Below, piece by piece: positions 46,969 to 58,700 of a stretch of 64,000 nt of DNA (the stretch's first letter is position 1; the number at the start of each line of letters is the position of its first letter). Both the position numbers and the translations under genes were made by a program. The DNA is taken from positions 744,001 to 808,000 of the forward strand of contig NC_089186.1 in the NCBI RefSeq assembly GCF_947507565.1, in the 5' to 3' direction. The notes under the pieces were generated by a model. It saw nothing but the letters and a program-made list of their open reading frames with translations. It did not search any database and was not told where the DNA came from. The stretch comes from Oscarella lobularis. Lineage: Eukaryota > Porifera > Homoscleromorpha > Homosclerophorida > Oscarellidae.

Positions 46969-49900
46969 ATGAGACATTTTTGGTTCTTGTGCATCCTCCT
47001 CTTTTCGGTCGGAATAATACAGCATTCTCGTGGCGCCGTATCGTCCTGCCCCTCTGGGTAAATTTCTTTTCTTTGTTCTTTAGCAGTAAAACGTGACGTT
47101 GGGCATATGTGAGTGCATGTAGTCATGTACCTTAGCCTGTGTCTTGAATATGGGCCTTACCTTTTTGTTTTTATCGGCTACTGAAAATAGAGCGTGTCCT
47201 ACCGACCTACTTTTGTAGTCTATTAACATTGGCTTTATTTTGAAATCATTATTGGCGTTTCAGACATTTTAGTTTTAAATCATTGTTGAGAAACTTAATT
47301 TTTTTATTTACGTAGTGCGCGTTGAAGATTTTATAGTACGTACATAATGTTTAGGTCCTGCTTCAGTATCAATAGTCGAGGCTGTTTGCAAGAAGGTTTG
47401 CCTAAGGGACTCCTTGGCGACGGCTCCTGTCAAGTAACGTTCTTTCTTTTCTTTGTTTTTCTGCAGAGCTACGTAACTATTCTCTTTAGGTGGTATCCTG
47501 CGACGGTGGGGCAACGGTGTTATATTGGGGGAACAAACCCGATGGAACAAGTTGTTATTTTGGTTTGCTCGACTTTTGTGGAGATGCCGAATGCAGAAGT
47601 GGTAAATGTGTCAGAAAAAATCCGAAATGTGGCAAATGCCAAAAATGCGTGAGTGAAACGTTGAGTTTTCGTTGTGATGCTCACGCAAGAGGAACAGCTT
47701 GCGATGATGGTAATGCGTGCACAAACAATGACGTGTGTGATGGCAAGGGTACCTGCCATGGAAATATGTTCGCATGCTTGTTTTGCCAGAGTTGCAACGG
47801 CGTCGGATGCGGGCTAAACGAAGGCTTTTGCCTCATAGACGGCTTCTGCCAAGACGATAAACAAAGACGGGGTGCTATTGGTGATGAAGGCTGCCAGGTA
47901 ATCAAAAAGCACCCATTTATACTCTATAGAGAAATTCGATTTTAATTTAGGAGTGCAATGTTGTGAAGCATACCACTCTGTGGAGCAGTGTGTCGGGAGG
48001 TAGTTGCGATGATAGCAATCTGTGTACCAAAGACGATCAGTGCAGAGATGGTAAATGCCGTGGCACCGCATTCTCTTGCGAAGCGTGTGAAGATTGCAAT
48101 GGGAAAGGCTGCGAGTTGAAGAGTGGCTATTGCTTTATCGAATCTCGTTGCTACAGCAGCAGCGATGTCAATCCTAGCAATCCGTGCATGGTAGGTGCAC
48201 AAGCAGTTTTGTTTGATTCTTTTGATTGTTCCAACGTTACTTTAGTCTTGCCAATCCTCCGTCAGTGACAGCGAATGGACGCCTCGCCCCGGGCAGAAAT
48301 GTGATGACGGCCTTATCTGCACTCATACCGATACGTGCAATGCGAAAGGATTGTGCGTTGGAAATAAGCTAAATTGCGTGTCTCCTTGCCAATCGCGTGA
48401 CGGCACAGACACATGTAAAACGCAAGGCTGTCTGACAGATAAATCAACGTGTGGTTGCCTCATTCCAAAGAATAATGATACAAACGTCTGCTACGAAAAC
48501 AACGCTGCGAATCCAGTGAACGAGTGTCAGTACTGTAACATTGCAGCTGAAGGCGGTTACACATCGTGGACCAACCACCTTTCAATAACATGCAATGATG
48601 GTGATCCTTGTACCAGAGACGATAGGTGCGACACAGGAGCATGTAGAGGTACGGACTTTCGGAAAACGTGCGATCAGCACACAGTTGCTTCAAACCCGTG
48701 TGTCAGTGGAACGTACTGCAATGGATCGCAATGTCTTCCAACATATCATTTACCTAGGCATCGATGTTACGCCAACAAAGACGAATGCGATTATCCTGAT
48801 CTCTTCTGTAGCGGTGACAGTGCTGAATGTCGTTACTGTGACGATAAGGGTCAATGTGCATCTGTGCTGAACGACACGAAACCTACGTCAGGCGTCGACC
48901 CAACAGATGCTCTTATTTCTGTTTTTAGATCTGGATCGTCAGATATTCTGTCCTTGGTTGAAGGTACCAACGGAAATTCGTATCTGATGTTGACGAACGA
49001 TACGGAGATCAGAGTGAAGTTTGAAGGTTTTAAAGTTCCTTGTGACAATATCAGCATTGACTGGCAGCTGGTTGACACTGCAGACGGAGATTCGACAGTG
49101 TACTCGTCAAGTGGCCTTATCGAAATCTCCAGTGAAACCATTTATGTTGCAACTGTCTCCAAGCGTTTCACACTGACCAATGGAGGCACGTACAAAATCA
49201 AGGCGGTGGCTCGAAACGTAAGAGGAGCGGCTACGACGAAAGACTCGGAGGAAATTCTAGTCGATACGACTTCTCCTCTTCTTGGAAAGATTTATGACGG
49301 CGGACGACCTGGGCCCAATCTACTTTCTGATATTGATTTTCAGAGCGATAATAGCACGCTGTCTTTTCACTGGGATCCCACCACTGTGAAGGACAATGAG
49401 AGTGGAATCGATACCACTAGCTACAGATTCGCTGTAGGCACCAGTGAAGGTGGCAGCGACGTTCAGGACTTTGTCGAGTCTGCGACCAGTGAAATAGCTA
49501 GTCTGACGCTGAGTCAGAACACTAGGTATTACATCACTGTCAAAGTGTTCAATAGAGCAGGCCTGTTTGCAGTTCAATCATCCAATGGAGTGACGGTGGA
49601 TAGTACTCCTCCTATCGCTGGGACGTTGACTATCGTGAGAAACCAAACTAAATTGAATTATATTACGATACCAAGTCGTCATCTTGAGGCAACTTTGAAA
49701 GGCTGCATTGATCTTGAAAGTGGTATACACCAGATCGGTTTGACAGTTTGTGCAACGAGCGTAAGCAATCCTGGTGATTCGGCTTGCAATTCAGCCGGAT
49801 ATACACGCTACGATTGCCCAGATCCCGCTGACTGTTTGATAATTGTCACATTTCCGCAGTCCGACAGAATTTTTGTCAACGGAGTTTTTCAATCTGGTTA

Positions 49901-52900
49901 CGCCTACAGAATTGATCTCATTGTTCAGAACGGAGCTCTTTTGACGAGCAGCGTCAGTTCAACTGAAGCCGTAGTCGATTACGATGCTCTCGTGCCTGGA
50001 TCAGTTTTAGATGGTCATCTGAGAGACATTGACTATCAAAGCGTAAACACGTCTATGAACGCATCTTGGTCGGGCTTCGAGGACGAGCAGAGCGGTTTAG
50101 AATCCTGCTACTTGGCAATACACAAAAGGCACAGCAGTGTAAGCAGGAACACGTCTGTTATTTCTCCTTTCGAGATGGTTCCACTGGTTGGAAATGCATC
50201 TGTTCCTAATTTGAGATTGGAAGCGGAAACGACTTACGTCTCGCTTGTGCGATGCTTCAACAAAGCTGGCCTCTTTACAGACGTTTTTTCTGACGGTGTC
50301 TTCATCGATCCGTATCCTCCTATTCCTACAGAGATAGCCGACATTCGATTTGAAGATGACGTTAACGATGAACATATTGATAGAGATTATCAGGTGAAGA
50401 ACTCTGGAGTGAAATCTAAGTGGACGGTTTTTCCGTCTGCGAGTGGCCTTGACGTGTGCGTCTGGTTTCTGGGTTTGAAAGGAAACGATTCTACAGTGAC
50501 AGAAATTGTGGCAAGTCTATCTGTTTTGCCTACCAGCACCACAGTCAGCCATTCAATCAATATGACATTGAGTATTGCCTACTTTGCCGCAGTGCGTTGC
50601 ACTAGTCGCGCAGGACTGTCGACAACAGTCTTTTCTGACGGAATCAGCGTCGATAACACGTTTCCAGTGGCCGGCTTTGTCTACGATTTGTGCCCCGATT
50701 TTTGCGGATTTGACACCGATGTCAGCTCCTCGCCTGACGGCACGGCTCTGAGATTTCGCTGGGAGGGCTTTCGCGATGCCGAAAGCGGTATCGATTTCTA
50801 TGAGTGGAACTACGACCAAGAATGCAGCAAGGCGTACATTCTAGGCGCGTTTGAACGTCTCTCTGTGTCTTTACCGAATTTCGATCCAATCAGTCTCTCG
50901 ATCATAATGTGCGGTACTGTGTCACTGTTCGAGGTGTCAACGGAGCTGGACTCAAATCAGGCAACAGTACAAATGGCGTTCTAATAGATACGTCTCCTCC
51001 TGTGTCAGTCTTGGTCAAAGATGGGCCTAATCCGTCTACAGATATTGACTATCAGTCGTCTACGGATACGATTTCATTTACTTGGTCACTAGTATCCGAT
51101 CCAGAATCGTCTATTGTTTCACTAGAGACCGGTGTAGGAACGTCGCCAGGAGAGCATGACGTAGTTGCTCTGGTACGGTCTGCTACAGTTACGTCGCAGT
51201 CATTTTCTGGTCTGACGTTGGAAGACGACCATGTGTATTACTCGTCGGTGTGCGCCACTAACGGAGCTAGAATAAAGACGTGCTTCTATTCGGACGGAGT
51301 TCTTATAGACAGCACTCCACCGCAAAGAGGTCTTATTGTTCATGGTTTGATGTGGCCGGGACACAGATATCAGGCGGACGATAGGAAATTAGCCGCACAT
51401 TGGTACGGATTTACAGACTTAGAAAGTACAGTTGAATACTTCGAATGGGCGGTTGGTACGTCACCAAATGGAACAGACGTGAGAGATTATGTCAATGTAG
51501 GATCGAATGTTACATTTGAAGCTGATTTGTACCTTCAGAATGGAAAAGAATACTTTGTGTCCGTGCTGGGCTACAATAGAGCGGGACTGAGTGTTGCTGG
51601 GGCTTCAGACGGCGTGACAGTGGACATAACTCCTCCCACTCCAGGAGAAGTGACAGTGACTCTTACATGGCCATCGACTCCATATGGAGTCTTCGTCTCA
51701 TGGGAGAATTTTACAGACGCGGAAAGTCCAGTGTGGTATTACAAATGTGCAGTTGGTACCACGAGGTGTGGAGCTCAAGCGCGTGCTTACCGGAACGCTG
51801 GCAGAAACGCATCAGCTCTGTTTTTTGAGATTGATTTCGTATCAGGCCTGACGTATTACGCTTCTGTGGTAGGGCGAAACCGAGCTGGTCTTTCGTCGAA
51901 AGTCTGCTCAGATGGAGCACTGTATGATGATAGTCCGCCTATCGGAGGATCAGTTCGCGACGGAGAGGCTACGTCAGATATTGATTATACATCTTTATTT
52001 TCGTCGATGTCCTTCAATTGGGATAAATTTGAAGATGATCACAGCGGAATTTTGCAATGTTTTGCTGGAATTGGGACTACAAACAGCACAAGTGACGTTC
52101 AGGATTTTGTTGCTGTGTCCAAGGCGGTTACGACATACACTTTCTTGTCTCTGCAACTACATCAAGGTGTGAAATACTATGCGTTGGTGCGCTGTACTAA
52201 CGGAAAAGGACTGGGAACAACTGTGTCATCTAACGGGGTAACGGTTGACGCTACGCCACCGTCATCTGGTGACGTCCGCACGCTCTCTTATCAGTCTTCA
52301 CTTACCGCTATACGAGCGTGGTGGGATATTTTTACTGACTCAGAAAGTCTTATTAGTGGATACAATTGGTCCATAGGAAGTGAAGAGCCAACCAGTCAAA
52401 ACGTGCTTCCTTTCACTGATGTAATTAAGTACCTCTGCTGTTGCTTTGTCTCTCAACTTGACTGCACATGTGACGTACTTTGTAACGGTCAGAGCTTTCA
52501 ACTTGGCGGGTTTATCGTCGACGAAGTCTTCAGAAGGATTAGTCGTAGACACGTCGCCGCCTGAATCCGGCATTGTGCTTGACGGAGTAAGTGGTGACGA
52601 TGTCGACTGGTGGCGGAGTGACAGAGGCTTCGGGGCGCATTGGACCGAGTTTGTTGACAAGGAAAGCGCTATTTCCGGCTATAGATGGTCAATTGGAACG
52701 AATGGTGGTGGGTGCCAAGTTCTCATTTCTAGTTACGTGGCTAATAACACCACCGGCTACTGTCAAAGTTGTGTATTTGTTCCTGGAGTCGAATACATTG
52801 TGACGGTTGAAGCGACTAACGGAGCTGGACTGAAAAGTGAAGCTTTTTCCGACGGGTTTGTCGTGGATTTGACTGAACCTAATTCAGGCGCAATATCGGT

Positions 52901-55394
52901 ACTTAGATGGAAATCAAACCGTGAATTGCAGATGCATTGGACAGGTGCTAGTGACGACGACTCCGGCATAGCAGAATGTTGGCTGATTGGAGAATTTCCT
53001 AATGGGACGTCAGTTCAAACAATTTTAGCCAACTTCGAGTCTCAAACGGTGACTGTCGACGTCATGGAGTCTACATCAGCTTCCTCAGTTCTGGTATATG
53101 TCGAATGCACGAACAAAGCTAATATGACGTCAAGAACACTATCAAAGAGCGTTGACGCATCTCCTCCAGAGTCGGGTTCACTCCGCTTGTTTGGCTACGA
53201 TAGTCATTCTGTCATTGTCGAAGTGAGACACTTTTATGACCTTGAGTCTGCCATTGAGAAAACGGAGCTTCAGTTCACGGTAAATTCATCAAACCAAACG
53301 AGGATATTGTGGCCCTACTTTGGTTCTCGCTACACGTTTCTGTCAGATCAAGCTCTTTATGGAAGAACCATAAACATCGCAGCAAGAGCAGTTAACTTTG
53401 TTGGACTTTGGTCAAGCCTTGTGCTACGCAAGTTTCATTTAGTTGAAGTCGAAGGTATTAATGCGTCAGACTGCTGCGATATAAATGTCAAGTATAACGC
53501 ATCGGTTATCGACATATCGTGGAATTGGAAGAACGGGATGAACAACAGATCGCTAGAGCGTGGGTATCACTATCGCTTGGGCATTGGGACAGTCGCTGGA
53601 GGAATTCAAATTCTTCCTTTCACATCTGTGAATTCATCTAGAAGATTTATCTGTACAAACTGCATTGTACTGCAAGGTTTGTACTTCCACGTCACTCTTC
53701 ACGCTTCTTTTGACGGCTTTCAAACGCACCTGAACGTACCGTCATCTCCTGTGCTAATTGACCTAACTCCGCCGGTAGCTGGCAAAGTGATTGATGGAGA
53801 GGATAAAGACGAAGATTTCTACGCTGTCAATGAAACCGTCAGACTTGCTTGGTGTGACTACAGCGATCCAGAAAGTCCGATTCGTCAGTGCTCAGTCTCT
53901 ATAGTTGACAGCAGTTCGTTCGCGCCTATATGGACTACCAGTGTCACCTCTAACGGAAAAGGCAGCGTTGCGATAGATTTTTCTCAGAATCGGTGGCGTG
54001 AAAGTAAACGAGTCTTTACTGCTGTTGAATGTTTCACCGAACTTGGATTATCGGCTCATTCCAGATCTGATGGATTTGTTTTAGATTCAACTCCGCCTAC
54101 GAAAGGACAAGTATCCTTTAGTATATCTGGCGTGCAGAAAACTGGCCAGACAGACGTAATGGGAGCTTGGACCGAGTTCTTGGACGACGAATCAGGAATA
54201 AAGGAGTACTTTTTATCTATCGTCGACAATGAGGAAAGGTCGCTTTACGAGAAAAGCGTTTTGGCTTCGACATCGTTTTCTACTTCCCTGAATTTGACCG
54301 CACAAATGGAATATCGGTTAACTGTTCGAGCAACAAATGGAGCCAACATGCATTCAAGTAGCAAGTCACCTTGGATTATTCACGACGTTACCGCTCCTAT
54401 AGGAGCTCACGTCTATGATGGAGCCGGTAGATATGACATAGATTACCAGTTTTCAATCAAAGGATATTCGTCTTCTTGGGGAAGAATGACTGATGACGAG
54501 ACTAACATTGTCGACTGCATCTGGTTTGTCGGAACTACGCCTGGAGGCAGTCAATTTATGGCTCCGCAATCTGTTGGACAAAGGACAAACGGAAGTTGCA
54601 TTCACTGTATTCTAGTTCCGGGGATGACATTGTACTCTACAGTCTCATGTTACAATTCGGCTGGATACGAAACGTCCGTTTCTTCCGATGGCCTGACGAT
54701 TGACACAACGTCTCCAATGACGGGAAAAGTCTACGACGGAAGAGGAAGGCAGGACAAGGCTTATCAGAAGGAATTTTCAGCTCTTGATTGCAGTTGGGAC
54801 GGTTTCTTCGACGCCGAGAGTGGGATAGCAAAGTACAGCGTATGCCTAGGATCGTCGAAAGGAAAATGTAATATTCGTGAAAAGACTGGGCAAACGAATT
54901 CGACTGAATGGCATTTTGCGTCGTTGCATCTGAAGCACCGAGACTCGTACTACTGCTCCGTTTGGGGAACGAATAGAGCTGGACTGTCGGCGTCTTCCAC
55001 GTCTGACGGCGTCCTCGCCGATTTGACAGCTCCACTGACTGGGACTGTCATCGATGGCACTAAGTCCGATCTCGACTGTCAGCACTCCAACGATTCTATT
55101 ACTGCACGTTGGTACAATTTCTTCGACAACGAGTCGGACATTGCGTTCTACGAATGGGGCATCGGCTCAAAAAAAGGCCACGACGACCTTCTTCCTTTTG
55201 CGTTGACTGGAGCTAACCAGACCGCCAGCGCTCGGTTGAACGTTGGCGTTGGCGCCAAACGTACGCTGGTTTTTGTTACTGTTCGTGCTCAAAATGGAGC
55301 TGGGAGCACGAGTTATGCATCGTCAGATGGCCTGCGGCTTCTTGAACCGGCCTCTGCTCTCTCAGCCGGTTGTGTTTCTTTTGGTGGAGGATAA
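46969..55394 (+). CDS. Secreted modular protein: signal peptide, cysteine-rich repeats, about 18 FN3-like modules
   Basis: About 2650 residues. Exons 46969-47057 and 47355-47433 join in phase and give a signal peptide (MRHFWFLCILLFSVGI) followed by cysteine-rich sequence. Exons 47490-47897, 47951-48190 and the start of 48246-55394 carry repeats of the pattern CDDGNACTNNDVCDGKGTC, as found in cysteine-rich extracellular and ADAM-like regions. The rest is one long exon of modules about 105 residues long. No membrane segment was found at the end, so it is probably an extracellular matrix or cell-surface protein. The frame breaks twice, near 50890 and near 52415. At each point one adenine in a short A run (missing in the first, extra in the second) explains the shift and module homology continues across it, so assembly error is likely. 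Relation to adhesion is inference. Confidence 0.8.
49258..55394 (+). repeat. Tandem FN3/Ig-like module array
   Basis: About 18 modules spaced roughly 310-330 bases apart (two are longer). Each carries the same landmarks: VDTTSPLLGKIYDG-type opening, DIDYQS, a Trp in the W-x2-F core, DxESGI, the turn IGTxxGGxD, and a closing TVRAxNxAGLxSxxSDG before the next VDxTPP. Examples of the opening lie near 49258, 49597, 50983, 51306, 51622, 52548 and 53757. The array has no introns, in contrast to the neighbouring ankyrin genes. Confidence 0.8.
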
Positions 55395-55769
55395 GTTAAC
55401 ATATTCGTGCACTGCAAACGTTGTATATACGTATATATACGTATAGTGGTACCGTGACTTCGAAACGGTTATCTAACACGCCCAGCACAAGACCCACGGA
55501 CATTGTTTACTGTTTTCAGTTACGGCAGCGACGACAGAACGGCGATTTCCAATCGTCGCTTGTCTACCAAATGAGATCTCTTATTCGTTTGCGTTGTTCT
55601 ATTGTGTAAATGGTAAATACTGTCCGTGGGAGTGGCCGCTCTCGTGCTGGGCGTGTTCTCCTAATTAACTCCAGAAGATCAAAGGAGAGATCAAAGGGTT
55701 GCCAACACCCGGCCATCTTCTCCTTTTGGCTAATAGTTTCTATATGCGCAAGCGCAAATAAACAAAACT
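55395..55769. other. Short intergenic region before gene C
   Basis: 375 bases with a TATATACGTATATATACGTATA run at 55422-55443 and no recognisable gene. It must contain the 3' signals of the secreted gene and the promoter of gene C; neither could be located exactly. Confidence 0.4.
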
Positions 55770-58700
55770 ATGGAATCCGTCGTCGGAAAGACGGCCCGCA
55801 CCTTCGCCGGTGCGTTGCCATGTCCTACTAGGTTGGTTTCAGCTTTCTTCACCGCCATCGCCAACAAAAAAGTGAAACGCGTCGCCCAATTCGTGTTGGA
55901 ATATCCAGACCAGTGGAAAACCGTTGTAAACGAGGTGTGTAACATTGTATCTGCCTGTCGTGCAGCATAGTTTAGTTTACCAAGTGTCCTAAAGTGTGCC
56001 TTTTACTCCCGTAACGGCAACGTACACCTCGAAAAGAACTAGATAACTAATACCTACAGACCCAGTGGAAACTAAATTGGGGTTCGTGTAGGACGGCGTG
56101 AATGCCATGAAGTATGCAATTATCTGCAACTCTTTGGACGTGGCTAAGCATCTTCTCTCGGCGGGTTGGGAAATCGAAAGTGCGGTCGACGAGGTTGCGT
56201 AATCCTCTTTAATTATTTAGGGCTATTTTTGATTTTTTAATAATAGATTAGAACAACTGCGTTTCTCTTTGCTGTCAATCGGGGATCTGTTAAAAGCGTC
56301 GACTTTTTTGTGAGGAAGGGCTGCAACATCCATGCAATGAATGATGTCAGGGCTCAAACAAATAATTTACCTTCTTTTGTTTTCTAACTTTTTTTCAGCA
56401 TGGAAATGGAGCTCTGGCTTTGGCGTGTTTCCGAGGTCATCTTCCAATGGTGAAGAGAGTCACTAAATTTGGCTTCTCCGTCAACGAAACACACGCAGTA
56501 TAGTTTCTATATGTCGTCTTAAATGATTGCGCTAATTTCATGTCATGTAGAATGGCTACACCCCGTTGCACTGTGCAGCTGATCGTGGGCATGTGGAAAC
56601 TGCTTCATATCTAATTGAGAATGGAGCCAAACTTGAAGCTATGACTACGGTATTTGATTTGAAGCAGCTATGAAATCCTTGCACTTTCTTTTGTGTTAGT
56701 CTGGGCGTACGCCTTTTCTTGTCGCTTGTTCATTTGATCGCGTTGACATCATTGATCTTCTGGTTTCCAAAGGCTGCAACATTTACGTCAAGGAAAAGGT
56801 GCGCTTTTTATCTACAATTAGTATATTTTTACATCTTTGTAGCGAGGGGATGGAGCCCTGGCAATAGCGAGTTGGAATGGAAACCTGAGAGTTGCTGAGA
56901 AATTGATTCACCTCGGTTTAGACCCTAACGAAGAAGAAGTGGTATAGGCAACCGACGTGATGGCGTTATTAGCGCCGCATTTATCGTTCAGGATGGCTAC
57001 GCATCTTTGCACTGGGCCGCTAAAAATGGACGCGTTAAAGTAGCTGAATTTCTTATCAGCAAAGGAGCCAGACTCGAAGGTCGAACCGATGTCAGTTTTG
57101 ATTGTTTACCTCCGCATGCAATATATAGCTTTTGTTTCCCAGTCTGGACACACGCCTTTTCTTGTGGCGTGTGACTGCCAGTGCGTGGACATGATCGATC
57201 TGCTGATCGCTGAAGGTTGCGATGTACGTTCCAAAAGCAAGGTCAGATGCTTTGCTTCCGTTCGTAAATGTGAATAGGTGACGACTGTAGAGAGGAGACG
57301 GCGCCTTGGCAATGGCTAGTTGGAAAGGAAATTTTGTGATTGCTAAGAAATTAATTCAACTGGGACTGGACATCAACGAATCTCATTTTGTAAGACCGCT
57401 CTTCGCGTTGTTTCTGTAATGCATTATCTTTCCTCTAGTGCGGCTATACTTCTTTGCACTGGGCAGTTGCCAAAGGGCATCTCAAGCTAGCAGACTTTCT
57501 TATTGAAAAGGGGGCTTGTCTGGAAGCTGAAAGCAAAGTGATGGTTTCTTTTTAGCGCTCTTTGTCGGCAAATGTTTTTCTTTTGATAGGTGGCTGAAAC
57601 CCCCTTTCTTGTTGCTTGCAATTCCGAGCGAATTGATTTGGTCGAGTTCCTGGTATCGAAAAATTGCAATATTCATGCCAAGAGCGAGGCAATGTTTTCG
57701 GGAATGCGTGCTTGCTAGAAAGTTAAAAACTGAGCTTTTGTGCAGGAAGGAGATGGAGCCCTGGCAACTGCAATTTCTAGAGGAAACCTTGGACTTGCCG
57801 AGAAGTTGCTTCAACTCGGATTGGACGTCAACGAACGTCTATCTGTGCGTCTTCACTGACTTGATTTTGGCAGCACTTGATTTATTCATTTAGCGTGGTT
57901 TTACTTTCTTGCACCAGGCAGCTAGCAAAAGGCATCGTGTACTCGCAGAATTTCTTATTGATCATGGTGCAGAGCTTGAAGCTAAAGACGAGGTTGGATT
58001 CTCTTTTTCTAGGAACTTTTTTTGTTGATATCAGTTGTCAATCTTATAATTTTTTCACTATGTAGAACGGAGACACTCCGATTCTTTGTTGCATCACAGC
58101 CGGCGATCTGCATATGCTACAACTTTTGTTACAAAAGGGATGCAACATTCATGCAAAGAATAAGGAAGGTCTTTCATGCGACATGTTTACGCCAATGACT
58201 ATAACTTTCAGATTGGTATTGGAGCGTTGGCTACAGCGAGTGTCAGTGGAAAGGTCGAAATGGCATTAAAACTTCTCAAAATTGAGTGCTTGGTGAATGA
58301 AACAGACTATGTAAGTCATTGCGTGTTCTGTTTTTTTTTTTGTTGAATTGTTACCGCGTTATCATCTGACTAGTTTGGTCGTACTTCACTCCATATGGCA
58401 GCTAAGTGGAATAGACCGGCGGTTGCCGATCTTCTTATTAATTGGGGCGCCAACGTCGAAGCTCGAGACAAAGTTTAATTTAATTACTATTTAAAAGATA
58501 AAAAGGCAAGTTTTGTTTTCTAACTTTTTAGTGGGGGCGAACGCCGTTTCTGCATGCCGTTTGTAATGGACAGACAGCTGATTTTCTTCTAAGCAAAGGC
58601 TGCAATATTCATGCTTTTGATAAGGCAATTTTCAAGCTTTTCTGCCCGTACATGGCTTTGAAAAAGCTTACTAGGAAAAATATGGGGCATTGGCGTTAGC

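Noticed and set aside
46647-47096. Long open frame upstream of the secreted gene as a separate protein
   Set aside because: The duplicate at 1-1620 does not keep this frame. Within it, the ATG at 46969 in another frame gives a signal peptide that splices in phase to the next exon.
48246-55394. Reading the secreted protein as three separate genes because of two frame changes
   Set aside because: Module homology runs through both points without a start, stop or promoter, and one base in an A run explains each change.
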